A stretch of DNA of 64,000 bases, from assembly GCF_003788635.1 (NCBI RefSeq), contig NZ_AYKH01000010.1, forward strand, positions 26,991 through 90,990, in the 5' to 3' direction. This document shows, piece by piece, positions 16,927 to 29,090 of this stretch. The translations under genes were made by a program, and so were the position numbers. Within the stretch, counting starts at the first letter, position 1, and every line of letters begins with the position of its first letter. The notes under the pieces were generated by a model. The model searched no databases, was not told where the DNA came from, and saw only the letters and a list, made by a program, of their open reading frames with translations. This DNA is from Salinisphaera orenii subsp. orenii MK-B5. Lineage in GTDB: Bacteria; Pseudomonadota; Gammaproteobacteria; Nevskiales; Salinisphaeraceae.

Positions 16927-18987
16927 ATGAACCGAATCCACGTACTGCGCTGCGCGGCCGTCAGCGGACTGCTGGCGTCGAACCCCGCCTGGGCTCAGGC
17001 GGACACGGCGGCGGGTAGCGAGACGCTCGCGCCGATCGAGGTCGAGAGCGTGCGTCTGAACACCGAGGTGCTCGAGACCCCGGCCGCCGTCGACGTGATC
17101 GAGGGCGAGGACGTGACCCGCGGCCGCCGCAAGACCCAGCTCGACGACGCCCTCAACCGCACGCCGGGCGTCTACGCCAACAACGGCTCCAATTTCGCCC
17201 AGAACCTGCGCGTGTCGATCCGCGGCTTCGGCGCGCGCTCGGCCTTCGGCGTGCGCGGCGTGCGGGTGCGCGTCGACGGCATCCCCGAAACCCTGCCCGA
17301 CGGCCAGGCCCAGACCGACAGCATCGACCTCGGCGCCATCGAGCGCCTGGAGGTGGTACGCGGGCCGTTCTCCGCCCTCTACGGCAACGCCACCGGCGGC
17401 ATCATCGATATCACCACGACCGCACCCTCGGACGGGCCGCTCGACCGCGGTGAACTCGCCGCCGGCAGCAACGGCTATCGTCGCGCCAGCGTGTCCTCCG
17501 CCCGCCAGCTCGACGACTGGGGCTATGCCATCACCGCCTCACGCCTGGACCTGGACGGCTACCGGGAGCACAGCGAGGTCGAGAAGAACCAGCTCACCGG
17601 CAAGTTCGAACGCGCGGTGGGCGACACCGGCACCCTGCGCCTGATCACGCGTGTGCTGGATGCCCCGGACACGCTCGACCCCGGCGGCGTGACGCGCGCC
17701 ACGGCCCTGGCGGACCGCCGCGCCGCCCGCGACGCCAATCTGGACTTCGATGCCCGCCAGTCGGCTTCGCAGCAGACCGTCGGCGCGGTCTACGAGGATC
17801 AGCTCGGCGACAGTCAGAGCTACCAGGCCAACCTGTTCTACACCAACCGCGACTTCATTCAGTTCCTGCCGTTTGAGGACGGCGGCGTGGTCACCTACGA
17901 CCGGGACTTCTTCGGCGGCGGCCTGCAGACCACCCGCTTCGACACCCTGTTCGGGCACGAGAACCAGCTGGTCGCCGGCGTCGACGTGAACGTCCAGCAG
18001 GATGATCGCCAGCGCTATGACAACCTCGGCGGCGACCGCGGCGTGCTCGGCCTCGACGAGGACCAGCATGCGACCAGCGTGGGCGTGTTCGCACAGAACG
18101 TGTTCTCGATCACCGACGACCTCGAGCTCACCACGGGCCTGCGCTACGACTGGCTCGACTTCGATATCGACGACGCATTCGTGACCGCGAACGATCCCGA
18201 CGATTCCGGCAGCCGCACCTATCGGGAACTGTCCGCCAACGCCGGCCTGAGCTACGCCTGGGCCGAGCGCCAGCGCGTGTACGCCAACGTCGCCAACGCC
18301 TTCGAGTCGCCCACGTTCACCGAGTTCGCCGATCCGGCCGGCAACGGCGGCTTCAACAGCGAACTCGAACCGCAGAAGGCGACCCAGTACGAGATCGGCG
18401 CCAAGGGCGAGATCGCGGCGCGCGGGCGCTATCAGCTCAGCGCCTTCTGGATCGACGTCCGCGACGAACTCGTGGTATTCAACGACGACGGCCGGCGCGA
18501 TTTCTACGAGAACTCCGGCGAGTCCCGCCGCCGCGGCCTCGAAGCCAAGCTGGCCTGGCAGTTCACCGACCGGCTGTCGGCCACCGGCAGCTACACCCTG
18601 GCCGAATACGAGTACCGCGAATTCGTCGACCAGAGCGGCAACGACTACGCCGGCAACCGGCTCCCCGGGCTGCCCGAGGAGACACTGTTCGGGGAACTGG
18701 CCTGGCGCGACCCGGACATCGGCTACGCGAGCCTCAACGCCCGCTGGATCGGCTCGATCTACGCCGACAACGCCAACGACAGCCGCATCGGCAGCTATGC
18801 CGTGGTCGACGGCCGTATCGGCAAGACGATCCCGGCCGGGCGCGAATCGCTGACCGTCTATCTCGGCATCGACAACCTGCTCGATAAGGAGTACTACGAC
18901 AACATCCGCATCAACGCCTTCGGCGGGCGCTATTTCGAGCCGGCACCCGACCGGACCTTCTACGCAGGGCTGGTGTACGAACTCTAG
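16927..18987 (+). CDS. TonB-dependent outer-membrane receptor, PqqU/YncD-like
   Basis: This is an outer-membrane beta-barrel importer powered by TonB. The 686 residues start with a signal peptide ending around AWAQA, a TonB-box-like stretch (about 35-42), a plug domain (about 50-165; LRVSIRGFGARSAFGVRGV, VDGIPETLPDGQAQT, VVRGPFSALYGNATGG) and a barrel ending in the aromatic-type terminus YAGLVYEL. From memory the plug closely resembles E. coli YncD/PqqU, which imports pyrroloquinoline quinone; siderophore transport is the usual alternative. It has a GAGGGGGA ribosome site. No transporter or regulator neighbours help with substrate. Confidence 0.93.
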   Translation: MNRIHVLRCAAVSGLLASNPAWAQADTAAGSETLAPIEVESVRLNTEVLETPAAVDVIEGEDVTRGRRKTQLDDALNRTPGVYANNGSNFAQNLRVSIRGFGARSAFGVRGVRVRVDGIPETLPDGQAQTDSIDLGAIERLEVVRGPFSALYGNATGGIIDITTTAPSDGPLDRGELAAGSNGYRRASVSSARQLDDWGYAITASRLDLDGYREHSEVEKNQLTGKFERAVGDTGTLRLITRVLDAPDTLDPGGVTRATALADRRAARDANLDFDARQSASQQTVGAVYEDQLGDSQSYQANLFYTNRDFIQFLPFEDGGVVTYDRDFFGGGLQTTRFDTLFGHENQLVAGVDVNVQQDDRQRYDNLGGDRGVLGLDEDQHATSVGVFAQNVFSITDDLELTTGLRYDWLDFDIDDAFVTANDPDDSGSRTYRELSANAGLSYAWAERQRVYANVANAFESPTFTEFADPAGNGGFNSELEPQKATQYEIGAKGEIAARGRYQLSAFWIDVRDELVVFNDDGRRDFYENSGESRRRGLEAKLAWQFTDRLSATGSYTLAEYEYREFVDQSGNDYAGNRLPGLPEETLFGELAWRDPDIGYASLNARWIGSIYADNANDSRIGSYAVVDGRIGKTIPAGRESLTVYLGIDNLLDKEYYDNIRINAFGGRYFEPAPDRTFYAGLVYEL

Positions 18988-19066
18988 GAATAGGTCGCCC
19001 CATCCGCGCCGTCACGCCCGGCGCCGTGCCCAGAGTCGGCGGTGTCGCGAGACGCTATCGACCACG

Positions 19067-19094
19067 GCCCGGCGTGCCGGCGGCTACGCCGGGC
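19067..19094. terminator. Hairpin downstream of the TonB receptor gene
   Basis: A 9-bp perfect stem, gcccggcgt / acgccgggc, with a 10-base loop lies about 80 bases after the receptor stop. There is no T tract. It is the only clear structure in the 248-base gap between the receptor and the converging hypothetical gene; I see nothing else in that gap. Confidence 0.4.
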
Positions 19095-19235
19095 GCTCGC
19101 GCAGGTCATGACACGGCCTCGGGAGAAACACGGCGGGTACACGGCCGTCCCGCCGGCGGGCAAGGTCGGGCATGCGGGCAGCAGCGATCGTCATCCCGCG
19201 GTGCGGCAGCGACGGGCGGACATGCGCCGGCGCCC

Positions 19236-19637
19236 TCAGGCGTCCTTGAGAAACGCCTCCACGGTGTCGGCGTCGAGCGCGTCCAGCCCGACGGTGCGCG
19301 AATGCGGCAGCGCGCCGGCCCCGGGGGCCTTGCGACGGAGCACCACGAGCGGCTGATAGGCATCGAATTCGGCGACGAAGAAGGCCACGCGCGGATCGCG
19401 AGTCGCGTCACCTGGGCCGTAGATCCCACAGCGGGCGACCGACCATTCGGTCTCGACATCCTCGCGATACGTCCAGTCGCCGCGCTCGGCCGCGGCCCGG
19501 AACGCCGGTTCCACGCACTCGGTCAGCACCGCCCGGGCGCGCTCGGCGATCGTGCCGCGCCGTTCGGCCAGGCGCTCGCGAGCGCCCTGCTTGGACTGCA
19601 CTTCATCGGTGGTGACTTCGAGCCAGCTGCGCGCCAC
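19236..19637 (-). CDS. Hypothetical protein (133 aa)
   Basis: I do not recognise this family. A GTG start preceded by AGGACAG gives a 133-residue protein beginning with ARSWLEVTTDEVQSK. The open frame continues upstream, but that part is Arg/Ala-rich and looks non-coding. The protein is soluble, with a charged helical N-terminal half (RERLAERRGTIAERARAVL) and a strand-rich C-terminal half (RVAFFVAEFDAYQPLVVLRRK). It has one cysteine and no signal peptide or membrane segment. It follows the small lipoprotein gene by about 95 bases on the same strand and may be the tail of the smc-zipA-ligA transcript. Confidence 0.6.
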   Translation of the reverse strand: MARSWLEVTTDEVQSKQGARERLAERRGTIAERARAVLTECVEPAFRAAAERGDWTYREDVETEWSVARCGIYGPGDATRDPRVAFFVAEFDAYQPLVVLRRKAPGAGALPHSRTVGLDALDADTVEAFLKDA

Positions 19638-19731
19638 GTATCTGTCCTGCCTGCGGGTTGCGGTCGGCGGCCAAGCGTAAGCGCTGGCGCGCCGCCGCAC
19701 AAGCGCATCGGGCGCTGCCGCGGCTCGGCGT

Positions 19732-22445
<2,714 letters not shown>

Positions 22446-22449
<4 letters not shown>

Positions 22450-23360
22450 CGGCGCTGGGCGATACGCGCGCGGCGGTCCAGATCCGCGATCTGGTCGAGC
22501 ATGTACTGCGCGGTCTGGGCCTTGAGCAGCGCCCGCTTGTCGTCGAGCACGTCGCCGCCGAGCGCCTTGGCGAGGCCGTTGGCCGTCTCCATCATGTCGC
22601 GCATGGCCTGCACGCCCTCGACCGGCCCCGGCAGGACGAGAAACAGCGTCAGGCCCGGCGTGGCGAGCTGATCGCGCTCCGCCGGGTCGAGGGTGCCCGG
22701 CTTGAGCATGTTGGCGACCGCGAACACGGACTCGGGCACGCCGTTGGCCTCGGTCACGCGGTGATAGATGTCGTTGAGCCCGAACTTGAGATCCTGCGCC
22801 TTGAGCGCGGCGTGTATCGCCGGCCCCTCGAAGGCGCGGCCGTCGGGGCTGGCGACATGCAGCTGGAAGATCTGCTGTTCGCCGTCCGGTGCCCGCTGCG
22901 GGCGCATGTTCTCGACCCGCTCGCTGTCCGGCGGCGCCGGAGCCGCCGGCGCCGGCTCGGGCGCCGCGCTCGCTTCCGTGGCCGACGGCTCGCCGGCATC
23001 GGCATCCAGCCCGGACTCGCTGTCGGCCGGGGCCTCGGGCGGCGCGCTCTTGTAGGCCTGCCAGGACGCCTCCGCAGTCTCCTCGGGCAGCTCGGGCTCG
23101 GGCGCCGACTCGGACGCCGAACGCCCCTGCCCGTTCGCGGCCTTGCGACTGGCCGGGGTGCTCGAGGAAAGCGTGCGCACGCCGACGATGTAGGAGTCGC
23201 CGCCAAGCGCCTCACCGCGCGCCTCGGCGCCCTCCTGGTCGGCGGTTTCGTCGTCCATGCCCTGCCAGGGATCGCTCTCGGACTGACGGCGCAGGTACCA
23301 GTAGGCACCGGCCACCACCGCGATCACCAGAATCAGGAGAAGCCATTGCACGATAGACAT
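22446..23360 (-). CDS. zipA: Cell division protein ZipA
   Basis: ZipA anchors FtsZ to the inner membrane at the division site. The 304-residue protein has an N-terminal transmembrane segment (IVQWLLLILVIAVVAGAYWYL less its ends, about 3-23). A long Pro/Ala/Glu/Ser-rich linker follows (about 30-150), then the C-terminal FtsZ-binding domain (about 160-300; IFQLHVASPDGRAFEGPAIH, LTLFLVLPGPVEGVQAMRDM). Its TAG stop lies in the CTAG flank of the inverted-repeat element, so the last codons may have been altered by that insertion. It is downstream of smc by 36 bases on the same strand. Confidence 0.94.
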
Positions 23361-23396
23361 AGGCGGATTGCGTGATGAAAGTGGACCGAACCGGGC

Positions 23397-26300
23397 CTAG
23401 CCGGCCATGTCGAGGGCTTGATCGATATCCACACTGACAAGCCGGGAGACGCCGGGTTCAGCCATCGTCACGCCGTGCAGCTGCTCGGCGAGCGACATCG
23501 TCAGCTTGTTGTGCGTGATCACGATGAATTGGACCTGTGTCGACATCCGGCGCACGAGCTCGCAGAAGCGCGACACGTTGGCATCGTCGAGCGGCGCGTC
23601 GATCTCGTCAAGCATACAGAACGGCGCCGGATTGAGCTCGAACAACGCGAACAGCAGCGCCACGGCCGTGAGCGCCTTCTCGCCGCCGGACAGCATCTGG
23701 ATGGAGGCGTTGCGCTTGCCCGGCGGCCGCGCCATGACGCGGATGCCGGTGACCAGCCAGTCGTCTTCGGTCAGCTCCAGCGCGGCCTCGCCGCCGCCGA
23801 ACAGGTCGGGGAACATGGCCGCGAAGCGGCCGTTGACCTGCTCGTAGGTGGCACGGAAGCGCTGTCGCGTCTCGCGGTCGATCTTGGCGATGGCCTGCTC
23901 GAGCGTCTCCAGCGCCTCGCTCAGGTCGGCGTGCTGCTCCCCGAGATAGGCCTCGCGCTCGGCCTCGGCGTCGTATTCCTCGATCGCGGCGAGGTTGATC
24001 GCGCCGAGACCCTGGATACGGCGCTCGACCGCCTCGATCTCGCTGCTCCAGGCGTCGGCCGTGGCGTCGGCGGGCAGCTGTTCGACCAACGACGCCGGTG
24101 ACTCGCCCAGCTCCTCCAGCTGTTCGACCACGCCGGCGCGCCGCACACCCGCGGTCTCGACCGCGATCTGGGCCTGCTGCAGCGCCTCGCGCGCGCTCTC
24201 CATGCCCTGGTCGGCCTGCATGGCCGTCTCGGACTGGGTCTCGAGGCGCTTCTCGCAGTCGGCCAGCCGCTCGCGGGCGCCGCGCAGCTCGCGCTCGGCG
24301 GCCTCGCGCGCCGCCACCGCCCGTTCATGGGCGTCGCTGTCGTCGGCCTCGTCGCCGTCCGGCGCGGCCTCGGCATCGAACGCCGCCAGGCGCTCGGCCA
24401 CGTCCGCCCGGGCGGCGGCCGTGTCGCGCCGGCGGGCATCGAGACTCTCCACCCGCCCGGCCAGCGCCGTCTGCTGCGCCTCGACGTCGCGCAGGCGCTG
24501 CTCGGCTTCGCCGTGGCGCTTGCGGGCGGTCTCGCGGGCGGCGCGCGCTTCGCCCAGCTCGGCCTGAGCCTGACGCCGACGCGCCTGGAAATCCTCGGCC
24601 GCTTCGGCGAGCCGCTCCAGGCCCGCCTCGCGCGCGGCGGCCTCGTCCTTCGCGGTCTCGATCTGCTCGTTCAGGTCGGCGAGCTCGGTGTCGATCTCGG
24701 CGCGGCGCTCGCGGCGCTGGCGCGCGCGTTCCCGTTCGCCCTGATGCCGCGCACGCCGGGATTCCAGTTCGCTTTCGGCCGCGGCGATCGACTGATCGAG
24801 CGCCCGGCGACTGTCGCGGGCGGTCTTCAAGGCCTGCCGCTGCTCGTCCAGCGCCGCTACTCGGGCCTCGAGATCGGCCTCGGCCTGGGCCACGGTCGCC
24901 GTGAGGGTCTCGATCCTCGCTTCGCGCTCCAGCACCCCGCGTTCGGCGGCCTCGCCGGCCGGCGTGACCAGCATCCCCCGGCCCACCCGGGCACCGTCCA
25001 GGGTCACCAGCCACTGATCGGCGGCGAGTTCATCGCGCCGGGCCAGCGCCTGGCCGATGTCATCGACCACGTAGATTTGGCGAGCCAGTGACCGGATGGC
25101 GGCCGGCGCGTCGAGACCGTCGGCCAGGCAGGCCAGCCCTGCCGGCCCGGCCGCGGGCGCTTCCGGCCCGTCGGCCGGCTCGGCGTCCGCCTCGGTTTCG
25201 ACGAGGGTGAGCGGCTCGGCCGGCCACTCGCCTTCGACTGTCGGCAGGCGCGCGACCGCGAAGCCCTGGAGCCAGGGGCCCAGGGCCGACTCGACCGCGG
25301 TCTGCCAGCCCTCGCGGACCTTGATCCGGCGGGCGATGCCGGGCGCTTCGGCGCGCTCGTGCGCGGCCAGCCAGTCGCGCACGCCGGCATCGTCCTCGCG
25401 CAACACGGACTGCTGGAGCTGGCGTTCGGAGGCCAGCCGCGCGCGACTCTCGCCGAGCTCGGTGCGCAGGCGCTCCACGGTCTGCTCCGACTCGGCCACA
25501 CGCTGCTCGAGCGTTTCGACTTCCTCGGCGTGCCCGCGGGCGGCGCGCCGGTCGGCCTCGATCGCCGCCGAGCGCGTCTCGAGATCCTGTTCGGCGGCCG
25601 CCAGAGCTTCATCATCCTCGCCGCCGAGACCTTCGCGCTCGCCGGTGCGGGCGTCGCGCCGCTGAATGAGCTCGTCGCAGCGCTCGCGGGCATAGCGTGC
25701 GCGGGTGCGCTCGGCCTCCAGCCGCTGGGCGGGGTTGTCGTCGCTGGCGTTGTGCTCGTCCCAGACGCGCTCGGCGTCGACCGCGGCCTGTTCGGCCGCA
25801 TCCAGCGCCCGGCGGGCCTCGGAGCGTTCCGCCTCGGCCTGCGCCCGCGCGCGTTCGGCCGCGTCCCGCTCGGCGGCGAGATCCTCGGCCTGCCGGTGGT
25901 CCTCGGCCTCGCGCGCATCCAGCGTCTCGAGGCGCTCGACCAGTTCCGCGCGCTCGCGTTCGCGCAGCTCGCGCATTTCGCGGGCGTGGGCCCGCCGCTG
26001 CTCGATGCGTGCGGCTTCGCTCTGGGCGTCGTAGAACGCCGCCTGAGCCTGCTGGACCGCGGTCATCGCCGCCTGCTGGTCGGCGGCCAGCGCCTCGCGG
26101 GCCTCGCGGGCCTCGCGCTGGCCGGAGATCGCGCGGCGCAGCGCGTCCTCGCATTCGCGCTGCCGGGCCTCCGCGCCCTCGACCTGTTCGCTCTGGGCGG
26201 CCCAGCGCAGTGCCAGCAGCTCCGCGCGCAGACGGCGTTCGTCGGCCTTGAGCCTCTTGTATTTCTCGGCGTTGGCCGCCTGGCGCTTGAGCACGCCCAG

Positions 26301-26915
26301 GCGCTGGGTCACCTCGCCGATGAGATCGTTCAGGCGCTCGAGATTCTCGCGGGTGTGGCGGATGCGGTTCTCGGTCTCGCGCCGGCGCTCCTTGTACTTG
26401 GAAATGCCGGCGGCCTCCTCCAGCACCTGCCGCATTTCCTCCGGGCGGGCCTCGATCAGGCGGTTGACCGCGCCCTGCTCGATCACGGCGTAGTTGCTGC
26501 GCCCGCCGAGACCGGTCCCCAGGAACAGATCGATGACGTCCCGGCGCCGCGACTTCGCGCCGTTGATGAAATAGCGCGAGCCGCCGTCGCGGGCCAGTTC
26601 GCGCTTGATCGAGATTTCGCTGAATGCCCCGTACTCGCCGCCGAGCGTGCCTTCGCTGTTGTCGAACTTGAGTTCGACCGAAGCGCGGCCGACCGGCTTG
26701 CGCGCGCGCGAGCCGTTGAAGATGACGTCCTCGAGCGCCTCGCCGCGCAGCTGGCGCGCGCTGGATTCCCCGGTCACCCAGCGGACTGCGTCGATGACGT
26801 TGGACTTGCCGCAGCCGTTGGGCCCGACGACGGCCGACAGGTTGGAATCCAGCACGATCGTGGTCGGATCGACGAAGGACTTGAAGCCGGCGAGACGGAT
26901 CGAACTCAGACGCAT
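23397..26915 (-). CDS. smc: Chromosome segregation protein SMC
   Basis: This condensin ATPase compacts and segregates chromosomes with ScpA and ScpB. The 1172 residues show Walker A VVGPNGCGKSNVIDAVRW (about 28-45), two long coiled-coil arms rich in Glu/Ala/Arg, a hinge around residues 490-650, and the C-terminal ABC signature QMLSGGEKALTAVALLFAL with Walker B FCMLDEIDAPLDD. The gene is followed by zipA and ligA. Use of Smc-ScpAB rather than MukBEF, together with zipA, fits a gammaproteobacterium outside the enteric/Vibrio group. Confidence 0.98.
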   Translation of the reverse strand: MRLSSIRLAGFKSFVDPTTIVLDSNLSAVVGPNGCGKSNVIDAVRWVTGESSARQLRGEALEDVIFNGSRARKPVGRASVELKFDNSEGTLGGEYGAFSEISIKRELARDGGSRYFINGAKSRRRDVIDLFLGTGLGGRSNYAVIEQGAVNRLIEARPEEMRQVLEEAAGISKYKERRRETENRIRHTRENLERLNDLIGEVTQRLGVLKRQAANAEKYKRLKADERRLRAELLALRWAAQSEQVEGAEARQRECEDALRRAISGQREAREAREALAADQQAAMTAVQQAQAAFYDAQSEAARIEQRRAHAREMRELRERERAELVERLETLDAREAEDHRQAEDLAAERDAAERARAQAEAERSEARRALDAAEQAAVDAERVWDEHNASDDNPAQRLEAERTRARYARERCDELIQRRDARTGEREGLGGEDDEALAAAEQDLETRSAAIEADRRAARGHAEEVETLEQRVAESEQTVERLRTELGESRARLASERQLQQSVLREDDAGVRDWLAAHERAEAPGIARRIKVREGWQTAVESALGPWLQGFAVARLPTVEGEWPAEPLTLVETEADAEPADGPEAPAAGPAGLACLADGLDAPAAIRSLARQIYVVDDIGQALARRDELAADQWLVTLDGARVGRGMLVTPAGEAAERGVLEREARIETLTATVAQAEADLEARVAALDEQRQALKTARDSRRALDQSIAAAESELESRRARHQGERERARQRRERRAEIDTELADLNEQIETAKDEAAAREAGLERLAEAAEDFQARRRQAQAELGEARAARETARKRHGEAEQRLRDVEAQQTALAGRVESLDARRRDTAAARADVAERLAAFDAEAAPDGDEADDSDAHERAVAAREAAERELRGARERLADCEKRLETQSETAMQADQGMESAREALQQAQIAVETAGVRRAGVVEQLEELGESPASLVEQLPADATADAWSSEIEAVERRIQGLGAINLAAIEEYDAEAEREAYLGEQHADLSEALETLEQAIAKIDRETRQRFRATYEQVNGRFAAMFPDLFGGGEAALELTEDDWLVTGIRVMARPPGKRNASIQMLSGGEKALTAVALLFALFELNPAPFCMLDEIDAPLDDANVSRFCELVRRMSTQVQFIVITHNKLTMSLAEQLHGVTMAEPGVSRLVSVDIDQALDMAG

Positions 26916-27090
26916 GAGGGGCGCTCGATCGCGGGCCGCCCGGGGCCGCGGCGGCTGGTCGCATTGTGGCTGGCCCGGATCACATCGGCCTCCGCAGGCG
27001 GCATCGAGTCGGTGCGGCGCTTGGACGCGCGCCGAGCCGGCTAGTGTACCCTAGCGATTCACACGCGTTACAAAGCCGCCGACATCGACC

Positions 27091-27480
27091 ATGCCGAGCC
27101 AGCCCAGCCGCGACCTGCAGACCTTCGACAATCCGACCCCGGAACGCGACTACACGATCCGCATGCGAATCCCGGAATTCACCTGCCTGTGTCCGGTCAC
27201 CGGGCAGCCGGACTTCGCCACGATCCATCTCGAGTACGTGCCGGAAGCCCGGTGCGTGGAGCTGAAGTCGCTCAAGCTCTACATCTGGTCCTATCGCGAC
27301 GAGGGCGCGTTTCACGAGGCCGTCACCAACCAGATCCTGGCGGATCTGGTGGCGGCGACGGACCCGCGATTCATGCGCGTTAGAGCCGAGTTCTGGATGC
27401 GCGGCGGCATCGATACGAGCGTGATCGCCGAGCACCGCGCCGACAACTGGCACCCCGGCACGCCGGTCGCTCTGCCGTAA
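27091..27480 (+). CDS. queF: NADPH-dependent 7-cyano-7-deazaguanine reductase, short type
   Basis: QueF reduces the nitrile preQ0 to preQ1 in queuosine synthesis. The 129-residue protein is the short, unimodular type. The signature [16 protein letters not shown] (about 30-45) holds the catalytic cysteine and aspartate, and [17 protein letters not shown] contains the QueF NADPH/substrate motif. It is divergent from smc by about 175 bases and converges on the glycine-zipper lipoprotein gene. queH, for the last queuosine step, is at the far end of the window. Confidence 0.96.
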   Translation: MPSQPSRDLQTFDNPTPERDYTIRMRIPEFTCLCPVTGQPDFATIHLEYVPEARCVELKSLKLYIWSYRDEGAFHEAVTNQILADLVAATDPRFMRVRAEFWMRGGIDTSVIAEHRADNWHPGTPVALP

Positions 27481-27509
27481 GCGGCAGGCCGGCCGCCTGC
27501 ACGGCCGGC
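27472..27509. terminator. Paired hairpins between queF and the converging lipoprotein gene
   Basis: Two adjacent stems fill the 30-base gap: ctgccg/cggcag (27472-27487), with the queF TAA stop in its loop, and gccggccg/cggccggc (27488-27509) with a 6-base loop. Neither has a T tract. They plausibly act on both converging transcripts as bidirectional stops. Confidence 0.55.
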
Positions 27510-27510
27510 A

Positions 27511-28182
27511 TCAGCGCATCAGCACCAGGTTGTTGCCCTGCACACGCACCCGCGTTCCGGTGTCGATGGTATCGGCGGTGGCGACATCGACCCGGCGACT
27601 GCCACCGGCATCCATGGCCACTTCGACCTGGTAGTAGGTCTCCTTGCGGATGCGCTTCTCGACCTCGTTGCCGGCGAAGGCGCCGCCCAGCGTGCCGGCG
27701 ATCTGCGCGATCGTCTTGCCGGAGCCGCTGCCGATCTGACTGCCCACGACGGCGCCGGCCACGCCACCGGCCACCGCGCCCACGCCGGAACCGCTCTGGG
27801 CGTTGCGGGTCACTGGCGTGATCGATTGCACCGTGCCGCAGTCACCGCATACCGGCTCCTGCTCGCGCGCCGCGGCCTCACCGGTATCGCCGGTCTCGGC
27901 CTGCGCCTGCCCGGTATCGGCGTCGGAGTCATCGCGGGCCTCGGCCTGGCGCTGTTCGGCCTCGCGCTTGTCGGCGGCCGCCGCCTCGATCTCTTCGCGG
28001 GCCTCGGCTTCGGCCTTGGCCTGCTCGGCGTCCTCGAGACGCTGTCGGGCCTCGGCCAGCTCGGCGTCGGCCTGCTCGATATCGGTGCGGGCGTCTTCGG
28101 CGCCGCTGTCGGAACAGCCCGCGAGCATGGTGAGCGCCAGCATCAGCGCGAAGCATACGGCGGGCATACGAATCGTTGTCAT
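27511..28182 (-). CDS. Glycine-zipper lipoprotein with coiled-coil segment
   Basis: An envelope lipoprotein of 223 residues. The start ATG is preceded by AAGGGGA, and the signal peptide ends in lipobox LAGC. Next comes a roughly 70-residue Glu/Ala/Gln-rich coiled coil (DIEQADAELAEARQRLEDAE onward). A CGDCG motif is followed by a glycine-zipper 2TM segment (GVGAVAGGVAGAVVGSQIG). The C-terminal domain resembles the soluble end of SlyB or 17-kDa surface antigen proteins (RVDVATADTIDTGTRVRV). Such proteins sit in the outer membrane and affect envelope stability. The long coiled coil before the zipper is unusual for SlyB. It is divergent from cysZ. Confidence 0.8.
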   Translation of the reverse strand: MTTIRMPAVCFALMLALTMLAGCSDSGAEDARTDIEQADAELAEARQRLEDAEQAKAEAEAREEIEAAAADKREAEQRQAEARDDSDADTGQAQAETGDTGEAAAREQEPVCGDCGTVQSITPVTRNAQSGSGVGAVAGGVAGAVVGSQIGSGSGKTIAQIAGTLGGAFAGNEVEKRIRKETYYQVEVAMDAGGSRRVDVATADTIDTGTRVRVQGNNLVLMR

Positions 28183-28301
28183 GACGTGCTTCCCCTTGAA
28201 TCTTCTACACTGTCGCGGCCATTGACGGTGTCTCGACCGGGCCGGTCGAGTCGCCGCCCTTGCGCCATCATCAGAGTCTATTCGCGCCAACCGAACGCAG
28301 C

Positions 28302-29090
28302 ATGAATCCGATCGCCGAATTCTCGTCGGGCCCGACGTATCTGCTCCGCGGCTTCGCGCTCCTGCGCGAACGCTCGCTGCGGCGCTACGTCGTCATCCCC
28401 ATCGTCATCAACATCCTGCTGATCGCGGCCATGGTATCGCTGCTCGGCTGGGGGCTGGATCGCTGGCTGGACGCCTGGCTCGCCGGGCTGCCGGACTGGC
28501 TCGCCTGGCTGGAGGGCGTGCTCTGGTGGGTCGGTATCGTGCTGTCGACGCTCGCCTTCTGCTACGTGTTCACACTGCTCGCCAATCTCATCGCGAGCCC
28601 CTTCAACGGCCTGCTCTCCGGGCGCGTCGAGGAGCTCGTGACCGGCCGGGCCCCGGATTCGGGCATGAGTCTCACGCGCGAGATGGCCGACGGCGTGTTC
28701 GGCGAACTGCGGCGGTTGCGCTGGTACGCCGGCAAGGCATTGTCGCTGGGACTGGTCAGCCTGGTGCTGCTGTTCCTGCCGCTGGTCAATCTGGCGATCG
28801 CACCGCTGTGGTTCGCCTTCGGCGCCTTCATGCTCGCCTTCGAATATCTAGACCAGCCGATGGGCAATCGCGGCATGGCCTTCGACGCCAAGATCGCGCG
28901 TCTGCGGGCCCACCGCTGGCGTCACCTCGGTTTCGGCAGTCTGGTGACGCTGGCCACGGCCGTGCCCCTGGCCAATCTCGTCGTGATGCCGGCCGCCGTG
29001 GTGGGGGCGACGCTGCTCTATCTGGAGACCGATACGAGCGAAGATGCGGTCAACCGCGCCGCGACGAGCGCTCCTGCCAGGCGTCGCTGA
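28302..29090 (+). CDS. cysZ: Sulfate transporter CysZ (EI24 family)
   Basis: CysZ is an inner-membrane protein that admits sulfate for cysteine synthesis. From the ATG giving MNPIAEFSSGPTYLLRGF the protein has 262 residues. It shows the family N-terminus followed by hydrophobic segments at about 25-45, 70-95, 140-175 and 205-235. The motif NLIASPFNGLLSGRVEEL is characteristic. Its 3' end overlaps the converging HAD gene by 41 bases. In some gammaproteobacteria cysZ lies in the zipA-smc neighbourhood, as here. Confidence 0.92.
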   Translation: MNPIAEFSSGPTYLLRGFALLRERSLRRYVVIPIVINILLIAAMVSLLGWGLDRWLDAWLAGLPDWLAWLEGVLWWVGIVLSTLAFCYVFTLLANLIASPFNGLLSGRVEELVTGRAPDSGMSLTREMADGVFGELRRLRWYAGKALSLGLVSLVLLFLPLVNLAIAPLWFAFGAFMLAFEYLDQPMGNRGMAFDAKIARLRAHRWRHLGFGSLVTLATAVPLANLVVMPAAVVGATLLYLETDTSEDAVNRAATSAPARRR

